Source of the DNA: Brachionus koreanus | Taxonomy: Eukaryota > Rotifera > Eurotatoria > Ploima > Brachionidae | Direction of reading: 5' to 3' | Length of the DNA: 59,595 bases | NCBI GenBank assembly: GCA_016987375.1 | Contig: PJRA01000160.1 | Span: forward strand, 541,178-600,772 | Shown here: piece after piece, positions 9,994 to 21,118 of the stretch | Layout: each line of letters starts with the position of its first letter | Position numbering within the stretch: position 1 is the first letter of the stretch | Made by a program: the position numbers and the translations under genes | Notes under the pieces: generated by a model | What the model was told of the DNA's origin: nothing | The model's input: only the letters and a program-made list of their open reading frames with translations | Database searches by the model: none

Positions 9994-12900
9994 ATGAAAA
10001 AATGTATTCACATTGAGTCATTTGTTAATAAACACAATCAAGGACATAATGAAAGTTATGATTTGAGACAAAATCAGAAGAAAAAAAGAAATTATTTTGA
10101 AAAGATAATTAATGTGTTACTCGACTTGAATAATTATGGTAAAACGCTAGACATGGATAAAGAAGGAATGTCGAAAAGCACTTTTAAATTATTAAAATGC
10201 GAAAAAATACAAAATTCTGATCTTCTATGTCCAGATGAAAATTTTCGACTTCATCTATGTGCAAATTGTTTTTTCATCGGCTGTTTTAGTATAACAAATC
10301 AGTGCCATTCTAAACAGCATGCACTAAGAACTGGTCACAACATCTCATTAGATGTCACATACGGTACTTTCTATTGTTTTGAATGCAGAGATTTTCAATA
10401 TAATTCAGACATTGATGCCATTTTGATTGAGGCATTTAATAAAGCAAGCTATTTACCTCATGGAAAATTTTCCGAATGGGAGCCTTGTCAAAGAACACTA
10501 AAGATTCTCAAAAAATATCATCAATTAAATCCGAATTTTGAAAATTCAGTGCCAGTTATAAAATCATTTATAATAAAGTCATCTTCTATTATAGGCCTGA
10601 GAGGACTAATAAATCTAGGAAATACATGTTTCATGAGTTGTATTTTGCAAACATTAACACATATTCCAAGCCTTAGAGATTACTTCTTAAGTGATCAGCA
10701 TATATGCACTTTTACTCAGAAAAATGATAATAGCATTTGTCTTGTTTGTGAAATAGCCAATCTATTTCAAGAAGTATTTAAAAATTTAAGCTTTTTAACT
10801 CAAAATTGAAATTTTATTTTTCTTTAAGTTTTATTCTGGCAAAAGATCGCCATATATACCATTCAGATTATTACATCAAGTTTGGACTCAAGTGAAACAT
10901 TTAGCCGGATACGAACAACAGGATGCACATGTAAATTTTATAATTCTATAATTTTTATAAAAAACTTTTTAAAATTAAAAATTTTTAATTAAGGAATTTT
11001 TTATAGCCGGTTTAAATGCCATACACAAAAATTTTGTTGGTAAATATTGCTTTTTTTTTAAAATACATATTAAACAAGAACATGGCCAATTCTTTGCTTA
11101 AAAACTAGATTCTTAATAAGTTTCTGAAAGAAAAATGGTTTAGATATAGATTGTGAATTTCTAGGCTCGGATGAATTGGGGAAAAAATTATCAATATTTA
11201 ATTAAATTTCATACCATTTTTAGGATTAGAATAATTTTTTATAAAATTTAAAACTTATTTCTAATCCTCATTCCATATGACCACACCATTTTTTTAAATG
11301 ATTTTGACCAAAATAAAACACAGGTTAAAAATTAAATTTAAATTTTTTTAAGAAAAATTATATTTTTAAATGATTATAATTCAACAAAATCAATTGCTGA
11401 AATTTATTTTTTAGATCTTAATTTTTAAAACTTTTATTATTTAATTAATTTAGTGTAATTTTTGTTATCTTGCTCTTAATTCTTCAAAAATTCAAAGATT
11501 TTTTAAAATTCCCATTTTTAAAGAAAACACTCAATTAAAAATCTTTTATTCTGCAATTTTTTATCAACAATCCAAACAATCATATTTTTTATAAATTGAT
11601 TTCTAATGTCTTGGCACCCATTTTGAACCAATTTGAGAACTTCTAATAAAAAAATCTATGTTTATTTAATTTTATTACTAAAAAAAATTATTCCTCCTAA
11701 CGTCATATACAAATCTTTTAACAAATTTCTTTTTTACAATACTATTTATTAGTTAAAAATATTTGAAAACTATATTGAAATTATTTTTTGCAAATGTTTA
11801 TTAAAATTTGATCATTAAAACTTGAATCTGTCAAATTTTCAATATATTCTAATCAATTGAACTAAATAAAAAACTGAATAATATTTTTTTTAATAATGTC
11901 AAATGTTTATTTAAATTTAAATTTTAGAAAATGATGTAAGTTGTAAATCGTTGAACATGGATAAAAAAAAGTTTATAAACTATAATAATTGTCATTGCAT
12001 TATTGACAAAATATTTACTGGTGGTCTCCAATCGGATGTTATATGCTCAAATTGCAAGTAAGTTCGAGTTTAAATGGTCAAAAACGTATTTTAAAAAAAT
12101 TATTTAAAGTTTTTTTTAGCAATATATCAACTACTGTAGATCCATTTTGGTAATTTCAATAGTAGTTTTTTTTTTCAAATCAGTTTTTATTATTGGCTTT
12201 TTTAGGGACATATCACTTGACATTTTTAAAAATACTGGAAAAGCTGGTAGGAATTCTTTAAATCAAATGTTTGGTGAAGCCCTAAAACTCGAAGATTGTT
12301 TACAAAAGTAACAAAATTCATGCATGAAAACTAAAAACTTTAACAATTATTAAATCAGATTTACATTTCCTGAAATTCTCACAAGTTTCAATTGTTCAAA
12401 TTGTAAATCATCAAGGGAAGCTAAAAAGCAATTTACTATGAAAAAACTACCAGTTGTTTGCTGTTTTCATTTAAAAGTAATTCATTCAAAAACAGAAAAA
12501 GAATTTTAATAAAATTTTCACAGAGGTTCGAACAAACCAATCGGGTTCACAAAAAAATCTCAGATCATATATCATTTCCTGAGGTTCTTGACATGAGTCC
12601 ATTTATGTCTAATAAATCAAGTAATCCAAATTTCACACCACAATCAGCAAACGATTCAGTTCCTTTGGAAAATTTTAATTTTTCAGCAAGAAAGCTACAA
12701 AATAATAAGTAATCATTTATCTATATTTTTGAACTAAATTTTAAATATTTTAAATACTAAGATATTTTCTATTTGCTGTTGTAAACCATCATGGCACTTT
12801 AGAATCCGGACATTATACTTCATTTATAAGATTGAGAAACGATCAATGGTTTAATTGTGATGATCATATAATCAGTAAAGCAAGCATTGATCAAGTTCTC

Positions 12901-13005
12901 AACAGTGAAGGGTAATCTAAGAGTAAAAATATTTATAAAAAATGAATTTTTATTCGTTCTAGATATCTCTTATTTTATCACAGAATTTGGCATGAATATG
13001 AATAA
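9994..13005 (+). CDS. USP22: USP22-like ubiquitin hydrolase (SAGA deubiquitinase), ten exons
   Basis: Catalytic subunit type of the SAGA deubiquitinating module, which removes ubiquitin from histone H2B. Exons: 9994-10773, 10829-10930, 10994-11039, 11928-12057, 12120-12149, 12206-12307, 12359-12476, 12524-12708, 12762-12911, 12963-13005 (561 aa; vertebrate USP22 about 525). The N-terminal zinc-finger UBP domain shows [13 protein letters not shown] and [11 protein letters not shown]. The peptidase domain has [14 protein letters not shown] with nucleophile Cys212, [12 protein letters not shown], zinc-binding Cys pairs (VICSNC, FNCSNC), [13 protein letters not shown] with His515, and FNCDD with Asp531/532. 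It ends [15 protein letters not shown], matching the family's C-terminus. Intron 3 is unusually long (888 bp). The donor at 10774 is needed to give FQEFYSG. Confidence 0.95.
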
Positions 13006-14275
13006 GTAATTTGAATTAATTAATAAAATCGATAAAAATAATTTTTGTAATTAACTATCAGCTTTAATAAATTGGAAAATTTTGACCTTTAATTTTTTAA
13101 ATAGACACTTGATTTTGGCAATAAATAAAATTTTTTTCGATTAAACTAATAATTGTTTTTTAAATTAGCTTTTTATTTTACTAGTCAAATTATCTTGAAA
13201 AAGTTAACGCAAGAAAAATGAAAAAAAAATTCTTATACTATAAGGCCTCATTAAATTTTGCTTTTAATATCAATAAAAAAAATGAACCAAGTATAGAAGC
13301 TGCTGGAAACAATTTATTAAGATCACAATGAAAATAATGACAATGACGATGAAAATGCTTTATATCAAAATTTAATTGATCAATTTTAGCACTCAATGGA
13401 CCGGTGGGAATTTGAAATTCTCTTTATTCTCATATATCTTATTAAGAATAAATCATATCCACCCAAAACTTTCTGAATCTTTTACCATAAATAAATGTTT
13501 TAAAATAATTTAAAAACAAGTAGTATTAGAATCGAAATCTGATCCTAAAAAAAAGCAATATCATAAATTAATAAACGATCATTTAATCTCTGTGGAGTAA
13601 ATTTTTTTGATATTTTTTTATAAACTTTAATTAAAATTTTGCTAAATATCTAATATGCAATATCAGGAATTTTAGATGAGATAGATTTTTCATGGTTGGC
13701 TAGGTTTTAATTTTACAAGATAAAAAAATTAGAAAAAATTTTTTTTTCATCTTTTAATTTTTCTTAATTAAAAAGGAATAAAAATTATGTTATAACTATT
13801 CATTATAATTATATGAATTAGCTTAATTTAAATTAAAATTAATTTGAGATCTAAATTAAAAGCATTAAAAATTCTCAACTTAACTTTAAGTTTATAAAAA
13901 TTATAAAATTAATAAAAAATATTTTTTCATCTAAAAGAATAAATTTCCCTATATTTGATCTTTTGAAAAAGATAGCTTTTGTCGTTCGTATAAGTCCTGG
14001 GAAATTCCCGAATTTATTTTTCAAATAAAAAATAGAGTGGTCCAGTTAAGTTAAATAAAAATTTTTTCATAATTAGATAAAAGAATTTTGGTGTAGCAAC
14101 CACAAAAATTAACAAATATTTGCCAGCTCAACAATCTACTACACACAGACATTTTCACTCAAAAAAATAGGATTTTGATTGTGAGTTTGAGTGAATGTCA
14201 ATCAACTCACACTCACACTCAATCACACAAATTTTTGCGTGAACAATTTGGAAAAAAATTAAAAAATATTTAAGT
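13006..14275. other. Intergenic DNA with weak traces of decayed repeats
   Basis: No convincing gene. At 14170-14230 there is a GT/CA-rich, partly self-complementary patch with TGAGTGAATG and CACTCACACTC motifs. Short acidic and hydrophobic reading frames near 13,310-13,480 are too small to call. Confidence 0.4.
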
Positions 14276-15042
14276 TTAAAAATTATTCTGAGTCTCATAA
14301 GTAATATTTTCAATATTATACTCTTCAATACTAAAATCTAATTTAGAAAAAAGCTTCACAAGATTACATCCCTCATCACAAACAATACCTTTAGAATTGA
14401 AAAAATTTGAGTTTTAAAAAATGTTAAAAAATTATTACCATGTATTTTTTTCCTATTAAAGTTATATCTTTGCAAAATTTTCAATAAGGCTTTATTTATG
14501 TTCGCAGAAGTGTGTCTACCAGGCATTGGTGTCATTCCTATCACAAGACTCTCTTTTTCGATTGTTTTAAAGCTAAGCATTGCAGCGCATGCTATAAAGT
14601 CAGTGTTGAAATTATTTGTCCACAAATCAAGAACCAAGCTGAATGAAACGGCCTCATCAAGTTTTTTTTCGATAGCAAAATAAAGTTTATCTAGAACGTC
14701 AAGCAATAATTTGGTTCTAAAGCTGTAATAACTTGGGATATTCAGACTTTTATCTAATATATTTCGAAGATATGGAATCTTTAAATTGTTAAACATTTCG
14801 ACATTCACCGTCCTCTTGTTGGACTCTATAGATTCATCTGATTCAGAACTTGTTGAATCAATAAATGTCTTTTTTGATGAAGCTTTTCGAAATTGATAAG
14901 ATGGTAATTCTTTTTCGNNNNNNNNNNNNNNNNNATCTGGTTCAATTTCTAATGTATGAATAAACTCAATAATTTCACATTTAAGAACATATGGTTTTTT
15001 GTAATAGGTGAAAATACAGTCAATAACTTCACCTAATTCAAA
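14276..15042 (-). pseudogene. hAT/BED-type transposase fragment with assembly gap
   Basis: Cut-and-paste transposase remnant, probably hAT superfamily. The minus strand reads FELGEVIDCIFTYYKK, an N gap, then EKELPSYQFRKASSKK, IPSYYSFRTKLLLDVLDKLY, FSLVLDLWTNNFNTDFIA and GMTPMPGRHTSANINKALLK, which are blocks I associate with hAT catalytic cores. A GT-AG intron (14389-14438) joins KIHG to IVCDEGCNLVKLF. A stop follows at 14276, so the C-terminal dimerisation region is missing. An acceptor at 15043-15045 implies at least one upstream exon that I cannot find. The fragment may still be a partial gene rather than dead. Confidence 0.6.
14918..14934. other. Assembly gap (17 N)
   Basis: Seventeen undetermined bases inside the hAT-like reading frame. 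Frame continuity across them cannot be judged. Confidence 0.99.
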
Positions 15043-15280
15043 CTAAAAAAATTAACTTAGCTTCGATATTTTAATAAAGATTATTTAAGTTTATTATGTT
15101 AGATTAAGTTGTTAAAAATTGAATATTCATCATTGCTGTTAAGATTTGAAATAAAAAAAAAACTAACCTTTTGATCTAAGTAAAAATAAAGTTTAATCAT
15201 GTGAAAAACAGAATTTATTTTTTAAAAAGTTGATAAATTTTAAAAAAAAATCATTAGAATCAAACTTTTTTGTATCGCAA

Positions 15281-15763
15281 AACGGGTGTAGAATAAAAAA
15301 CTGCACTAAAGTTAAGTTTGATTTGCAAAATTTCAAATTTTTTTCAAAAATTAAAGTTAGACTGATCCTGATTGAATTTTCGATAACTTGTTAGGACAAA
15401 ATGTACAAAACTATCAAAAAAGATTTCTACAAAGCGGAATATGCGAACCATATTTTGTACCTAGTGTTTTAGTGGTCAAATTTGAAAGCTAAAGTTTATT
15501 AGGGTGATTGGGATGTCAAAAATCTTAAGCAACTCGAAAATAAAATTCGCACTTGCTTGAGCAATATCCACCCAAAGGATGTACAAGACCAAGACCATGC
15601 CAAGACTGTTTGCTCTAGGCTCGATATTATACGTTCAATACCTTAACTGATATTATTTTTTAAAAAATAGGAAGGTTCAGTTGTAATTCGAGAAAAAATC
15701 TTTGTTAAATATAAAATTTTTTATGAAAAAATTATTTTGGTCATTTTTTATTCTATACCCGTT
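15281..15763 (+). mobile_element. Degenerate mariner-type element with both inverted repeats
   Basis: Left end AACGGGTGTAGAATAAAAAA at 15281-15300 and right end 15744-15763 are reverse complements with one mismatch in 20. Between them, about 15,480-15,645, lies a transposase C-terminus: KAKVY, an in-frame stop, then GDWDVKNLKQLENKIRTCL and SNIHPKDVQDQDHAKTV. This is the typical end of a Tc1/mariner transposase. Only about 480 bp remain, so the element is internally deleted and cannot be autonomous. Confidence 0.7.
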
Positions 15764-15909
15764 AGAATAAAAAAATTAATTATTTAGCTAAAATAACAGT
15801 CATTTAAGTAAAATAATTAATTGTATCTTTTTATTAAAGTAAATTATGTCATTAAATTGTAGTAATAGTGGTACTGCAATACCTAACATGTAGATTGTCT
15901 AAGCCCATC

Positions 15910-16395
15910 ACCACCAATTGGCCGTGTAGAGCTGTAGCAGCCGATTCCATTGAACTTATCTAAAGCAATTTTAAAGTTAGCGGTTGACTTTTATTTCAAA
16001 TTTTCTGGGAACTTATTTCAATGCGGACTTACTCTGTTTGAGAAAAATACGTGTCTGGCATTTACTGCAACCGCAAAATCATTTCTAATTTGAGCTGAGT
16101 AACTTTCTCTCTGGACTCTGATGCTATTTCCTCTTACCGCCCCGGCTGGTCCCTTGTTTTCTGATTTATTCACTAGATTCTTGACCAATCTTACCTTTTC
16201 TATTCCATTCACTAATTTGTACATTTCAATCAAGTCCCCTCTCACTCTTCTTTCACTCAACTTTGTCAATCCTAATTTTGTCTGCCTCATTTCATACGGC
16301 ATATTTCTTACAGACAACGGTATTTTTGTTGCCCTCTCTTGCACCTTTTCCAACGCGTCTCACCATGGATATATACCATGTATCAAATAGATAAT
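15910..16395 (-). pseudogene. Jockey/CR1-like LINE reverse-transcriptase tail
   Basis: The minus strand reads LEKVQERATKIPLSVRNMPY, TKLGLTKLSERRVRGDLIEM, YKLVNGIEKV, and after a frame break TANFKIALDKFNGIGCYSS. This is the conserved C-terminal region following the RT domain in jockey/CR1-type polyproteins. At least two frame disruptions (near 16,020 and 15,990) show it is dead. A second copy type with the motif EKVQRRATKFIKP lies at 52.1 kb. Confidence 0.75.
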
Positions 16396-17675
16396 TTACG
16401 TCACCTCCATAGTTAAGGTTCACTTAGTATCATTTCGAAAATTAATAAGTATACCTAAAATCTCTGAACTTTGAACAGTCGTTGTTTAGTTTAGTTTATT
16501 AAATAATAAAAAATGGCACATTTGATAACATACATTGTATGTCTGTGGATTACTTACATATATATATATATTTTTTTTTTTTTAATTGAATTAAATGATA
16601 AAATTAATAAGAAGAAAAAAATTGCTGGAACGGTTATTCCCAGATTGATAGCTGATGCTTTGGTTTTTTTTAATTTTCTTAACAGAAATCTCTCAGAATG
16701 CTTTTTGTTTCAAGCTCTTTTTCTTTGTCTTATTTCGTCAATTTGTCTACCTCTAGTGTCCCATGCAACCCACAGTTATTTAATGCGGAACTAAATATGA
16801 TATGAAATATGATCTGGAAAGCCGCAGTGCTAGATCTAAATCGCAATTATATGTTTAGATCAAAGCACATTGAAAAATTAGTAATGATAATTAGGAGTTG
16901 AACAGGGAAAATATCCGAATTTATATTTTGATGCTAAACAACTAAATTTTAATGTTCAGATATTTCAATTTGCTGTTTCGAAATTATTCGTATATTATTA
17001 AAAATATTAATTAGATATTTTTTTTTATAAATTTAAAATTATTTATTAAATCATTTTTATATGAAAAATGAATGTCAATTATTTATTTTTTTTAAAGTCA
17101 ATCAAATTTTTTCAGAAACTAATTTATTTTAGATTTTTCAAAATTTATTTTGTTTGATGCTTATAATATTCTTGATTTAAGGTGGTAAAATTTATAAAAA
17201 AAATTTCAATTTTAATATTCACAAAAAAAATTTTTATTTTGCTATTTTGGGTTTTAAACTTTAGTTATATTGGAAAGTTATAGTGGAGCATTTTGATTAT
17301 TTTCATGGTAAATTAAAAATTAGCAATGCTTTTTACCAGTTTTTTAAATTAATTAGTTAGAATTTTTTATAATGGGATAAACTGAATAAATATTAATAAT
17401 TAAAGCTAGAGTCGCAGCATATAAATGTCCCAACGTGAACCAAGAATTTGATAAACAAACTTTTTTTTATTAATTTTTAAATTTTTACTTTTCGGATCAG
17501 GAAACAGGATCAATATCAAATTGCTCTAAATTTGATTTATTCAATAAAGATCTGCCGATTCGATCAACTAAGTCATATTTTGGACAGTCAATTATTTGTC
17601 TCTCTTTAATTAGACATATGTGCAAGCTTTTTTTTTAACAAGTATTAAGATTATTAAAAGCATTAATTGCATTCA
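16396..17675. other. Intergenic DNA, no gene seen
   Basis: Very AT-rich with a short TA/poly-T run at 16,558-16,580. A minus-strand patch at 16,620-16,790 (LRKLKKTKASAINLGITV, with stops) may be a further transposon crumb but is not assignable. Confidence 0.4.
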
Positions 17676-17682
17676 ATTTTTA

Positions 17683-17918
17683 AAATTTTAAAATGAGCCT
17701 AAATTTAAACCAGTGTTTTTTATAAAAGAACACGTCATTATGCCATAAAATGATATGTCTTAAAAATCGAGCTATAACGCTAATTGAAATAAATTTCATA
17801 GCTAGAGTATCTTTTTAATTAAAATCCATCATTAATTCTTTAAAAAAAACTTAAATGAATGCATTCGTCGTGTGGATAATTATTACACTGGTTTAAATTT
17901 AGGCTCATTTTAAAATTT
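17683..17918. repeat. 33-bp perfect inverted repeat with 170-bp spacer
   Basis: The 33 bases 17683-17715, ending GCCTAAATTTAAACCAGTG, return exactly in reverse complement at 17886-17918. The spacer has no ORF of note. It could be a foldback/MITE or a regulatory hairpin. Confidence 0.7.
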
Positions 17919-18070
17919 AAAAAATCAATTCGTTTATTTTTATAAAATTCAATTTCCTGTATTTTAATTAAAAAAATTCTTTTTTGAATGATGTCTACTA
18001 GTAGATCATTGATAAAAATTGCAAGGAAGCTCGAATAGCTTTTTTTGCCTATAATTTTCCTTACCCCTAA

Positions 18071-18490
18071 TTTTAATAAAAACACCGCTTATCAATTGAG
18101 AACATTACTTTTTTAATAAAAATTAATTTAATTTATTAAGATTAAGATTAAATTAAAAAATAATAAAACTTTTCAAAAAATTAATATGGATCCTAATTAT
18201 GTTGGCTTGATACTTTTGTGCATTTATTAGCCTGTTGGACTTTTTCAAAGTCTAAAAAGTCACATATTGCAGACCTGATCTCTCAGGTATTTAAATAAAA
18301 AAAATACTTATACTTTAATAAAAATTTTCCCTATTAATCCTTATTGAAATGTAAATAAATTTGTTGTTCTATGACCGCCACTAACGATACCCAACATTAT
18401 ATTTTATCTTAATAGTTATGTTCTCAATAGGTTAGCGGAGTTTTTATATAAAAAAGAGGTTATCACATTAAAAAAGCGGTGTTTTAATTA
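18071..18490. repeat. Imperfect inverted repeats around GCGGTGTTTT
   Basis: 18071-18107 and 18415-18450 are diverged reverse complements sharing ATGTTCTCAAT and AGCGG/TG-TTTTTAT blocks. A further copy of the AAAGCGGTGTTTTAATTA end lies at 18472-18490. No coding sequence is present. Confidence 0.45.
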
Positions 18491-19553
18491 GAAATAAAAA
18501 TAGTTTTTAATATAAATTATTTGGCCTTTTTTTTATAAACATCTCCTGAGTTAAACTATCAATTTGACTAAAAATTGACTTTCAATTGTAACTTGAAGTG
18601 CTGAAATCAGAAAAACAAAATTAAAATATTAACGAATTTTTGAAGGAGTTAGTTGAATTTTTTAGAGAAGTTTATTAATTGAATCGTATCTGTGGCCTTT
18701 TAAATTATTTTTAGCCCAATTTGTGTTTTTTTGATATTTTTGTAGATAAGATAAATAAAATTTCTTAGTTTAAAAAAAAAATCTTTTTTATCTTAAAATA
18801 CAGTATTAAATTAGAAATGAGAAAATTTTTATCCTATAGATAAATTAAATGAGTATCTATCAGCTGTATGGTTTATAAATTTATAATAAAAATACCGTTT
18901 TTAGAACGGCAATGGTCAAATTAATCAAGTTTAATGGGTCAAAATAATTAAAGGTCAATTTAACCAAAGTAAATAAACATTTGTATTTAATCAGCGATTA
19001 TTTATACAGGATTCAGATACGCTTTTATTTTATTTTCTTTTTTTAAATAATGAATCAAACGTGTATTCCAACTGTTAGGTATACAAGTCTTAAAATATTT
19101 ATAACTTACATTCTAAACTTTTAGCATAAAAAAATTCAAAACTTGAAGCTAATGCTTCATTTTTGTCCTTAAATTTAACCAATCATATGAAAACACGACC
19201 TAAATTTTATATTCAATGTGAATCAAATTTACACGAATACCGTGGTTTGGGTATTTAAACAAGCTGGCTTATTATTTCTTATTTTATTCATCAAAAAAAA
19301 AAATATTTTTATTTTCAAATCCTGATCAAGTTTCTTGTCTACGTCATCGCTATAGATGATATCAAACTTCTCTTTACACTTATTTAAACCAAGAGAAAAA
19401 CACTCTATTTCTGCAGATTTTTTTTTTCAATATACAATATTGTTGTTTTTGACTGCCACGTTAACATTATAATCTATAAAGAAATTTTATTTAAAAAAGC
19501 TTTGCTTAAATTTTATTACGAATAAAAGAAAATTTTTATTTTTAGAAAATAAA
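18491..19553. other. Intergenic DNA upstream of PDI
   Basis: No gene seen. It is the presumed promoter of PDI, but no TATA box or ER-stress element can be assigned with confidence. Confidence 0.4.
19530..19545 (+). promoter_or_regulatory. Splice acceptor eight bases before the PDI start
   Basis: TTTTTATTTTTAG ends at 19545 and the ATG is at 19554. The gene body has no introns, so this acceptor points to a 5'UTR intron or a spliced-leader trans-splice site. Confidence 0.5.
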
Positions 19554-21047
19554 ATGAATAAGTTTTTAATACTTTTATTGTTGGGAGCAATTGCCTTGAT
19601 AAACTGTGAAATTCAAGAGGAAGAAGATGTTTTGGTTTTGACCAGCGAGAATTTTGAAGAAGCCGTTAACTCGAACAAGTATTTGTTAGTTGAGTTTTAT
19701 GCACCATGGTGCGGACATTGCAAAGCCTTGGCTCCAGAATACGCCAAAGCGGCCGGCAAATTGAAGTCAGAAGAGTCTGAGATCCGATTGGCAAAAGTTG
19801 ATGCCACAGTGCAAAGCGAATTGGGTGAACGGTTCAAAATTAGAGGCTATCCAACTTTGAAATTTTTCGTTGATGGCACTCCTTTGGAATACAATGGTGG
19901 CCGAACTTCGGACGAAATCATCCAATGGTGCAAAAAGAAATCTGGTCCACCTGCAGTCACTGTAAACACTGTAGATGAATTTAAAAGCTTACAATCCGAA
20001 AACGAAGTTCTTGTTCTCGGTTTATTCAAAGATGTCAATTCTGAACAAGCCACTGTTTTCAACAATGTTGCCAAGTTGGTCGACTCAGTTGCTTTTGCCA
20101 TCACTTCTGAACAAGCTGTTTTTGATGAATTGAATGTCAAATCATCCGAAGGTTTGGTATTGTTGAAAAAATTCGACGAAGGAAGAGATGATTTTGAGGG
20201 AACTTTCGAAGCCGAGGCTGTCAAGCGATTTATCCATGCCAATCAATTGCCTTTGGTTACTGAATTTAATCAAGAGACTGCACAAAAAATTTTCGGTGGT
20301 GATATCAAGGTGCACAATTTGTTGTTTGCCAGTAAAAAAGCCGACAATTTCGAATCTACTTTGAATGAGTTTAAGTCAGCTGGCAAGAACTTCCGTGGTA
20401 AAGTTATTTTTGTCTTGATTGATTCAGATGTTGATGAAAACGAGAGAGTAATGGAATTTTTCGGTTTGAAGAAAGAAGATGCTCCAACTGTTCGTCTTAT
20501 TTCATTGGGACAAGACATGACCAAATACAAGCCTGAATCAAGCGAAATCACCGGCACTGTATTAGAGCAATTTGTCCAAGACTTTTTGGATGGCAAATTG
20601 AAACCACATTTGTTGACCCAGGACATTCCGGAAGATTGGGATGCCAATCCAGTCAAAGTTTTAGTAGGAAAAAATTTTGACCAAGTTGCCAGAGATAAAT
20701 CAAAGACTGTATTGGTCGAGTTTTATGCTCCATGGTGTGGACATTGTAAGCAATTGGCACCAATTTACGATGAACTAGGAGAGAAATTCAAGGACAGCGC
20801 TGAGTTTGTCATTGCCAAAATGGACTCGACTGTCAATGAGTTGGAAGACATAAAGATTCAAAGCTTCCCAACCATTAAACTCTTCCCTAAGAATTCTGAT
20901 GCTGTAATTGACTATTCCGGAGAGAGAACTTTGGATGCTTTAGCTAAATTTGTTGAATCACATGGACAAGAGGGTGGTGCAGCTGAAGGAGAAGGTGAAG
21001 AGCAACCAGAAGAACAAGAACAACCAGATGCTAAAGAAGAATTGTAG
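19554..21047 (+). CDS. P4HB: Protein disulfide isomerase (PDIA1 type), intronless
   Basis: Forms, breaks and rearranges disulfides in the ER lumen and is the likely beta subunit of prolyl 4-hydroxylase. The 497-aa protein has a signal peptide (about residues 1-18). The a domain carries the active site PWCGHC at Cys53/Cys56, and the second thioredoxin domain carries CGHC at 395-398. Two redox-inactive b and b' domains lie between. The acidic tail ends in the ER-retention signal KEEL. The order a-b-b'-a' and length match animal PDIA1. It is a single exon, unlike the other long genes here. Codon use is noticeably less AT-rich and favours TTG for Leu and GCC for Ala, as expected for a highly expressed gene. 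An AATAAA signal lies near 21,113. Confidence 0.97.
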   Translation: MNKFLILLLLGAIALINCEIQEEEDVLVLTSENFEEAVNSNKYLLVEFYAPWCGHCKALAPEYAKAAGKLKSEESEIRLAKVDATVQSELGERFKIRGYPTLKFFVDGTPLEYNGGRTSDEIIQWCKKKSGPPAVTVNTVDEFKSLQSENEVLVLGLFKDVNSEQATVFNNVAKLVDSVAFAITSEQAVFDELNVKSSEGLVLLKKFDEGRDDFEGTFEAEAVKRFIHANQLPLVTEFNQETAQKIFGGDIKVHNLLFASKKADNFESTLNEFKSAGKNFRGKVIFVLIDSDVDENERVMEFFGLKKEDAPTVRLISLGQDMTKYKPESSEITGTVLEQFVQDFLDGKLKPHLLTQDIPEDWDANPVKVLVGKNFDQVARDKSKTVLVEFYAPWCGHCKQLAPIYDELGEKFKDSAEFVIAKMDSTVNELEDIKIQSFPTIKLFPKNSDAVIDYSGERTLDALAKFVESHGQEGGAAEGEGEEQPEEQEQPDAKEEL

Positions 21048-21112
21048 AAATTCTATCTTGCTCATTTCTTAGTTTCGTAAATTATTCTTAACTTATGTTT
21101 AATCGTTTTTGA

Positions 21113-21118
21113 TAATAA
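21113..21118 (+). terminator. Polyadenylation signal of PDI
   Basis: A canonical AATAAA hexamer about 65 bases after the PDI stop codon. Confidence 0.6.

Noticed and set aside
16513..16794. 93-codon plus-strand ORF
   Set aside because: Hydrophobic, poly-T driven sequence without family features.
17840..18085. 81-codon minus-strand ORF
   Set aside because: AT-driven composition; overlaps an inverted repeat.
19847..20656. Minus-strand ORFs over PDI
   Set aside because: Mirror frames of a codon-biased gene.
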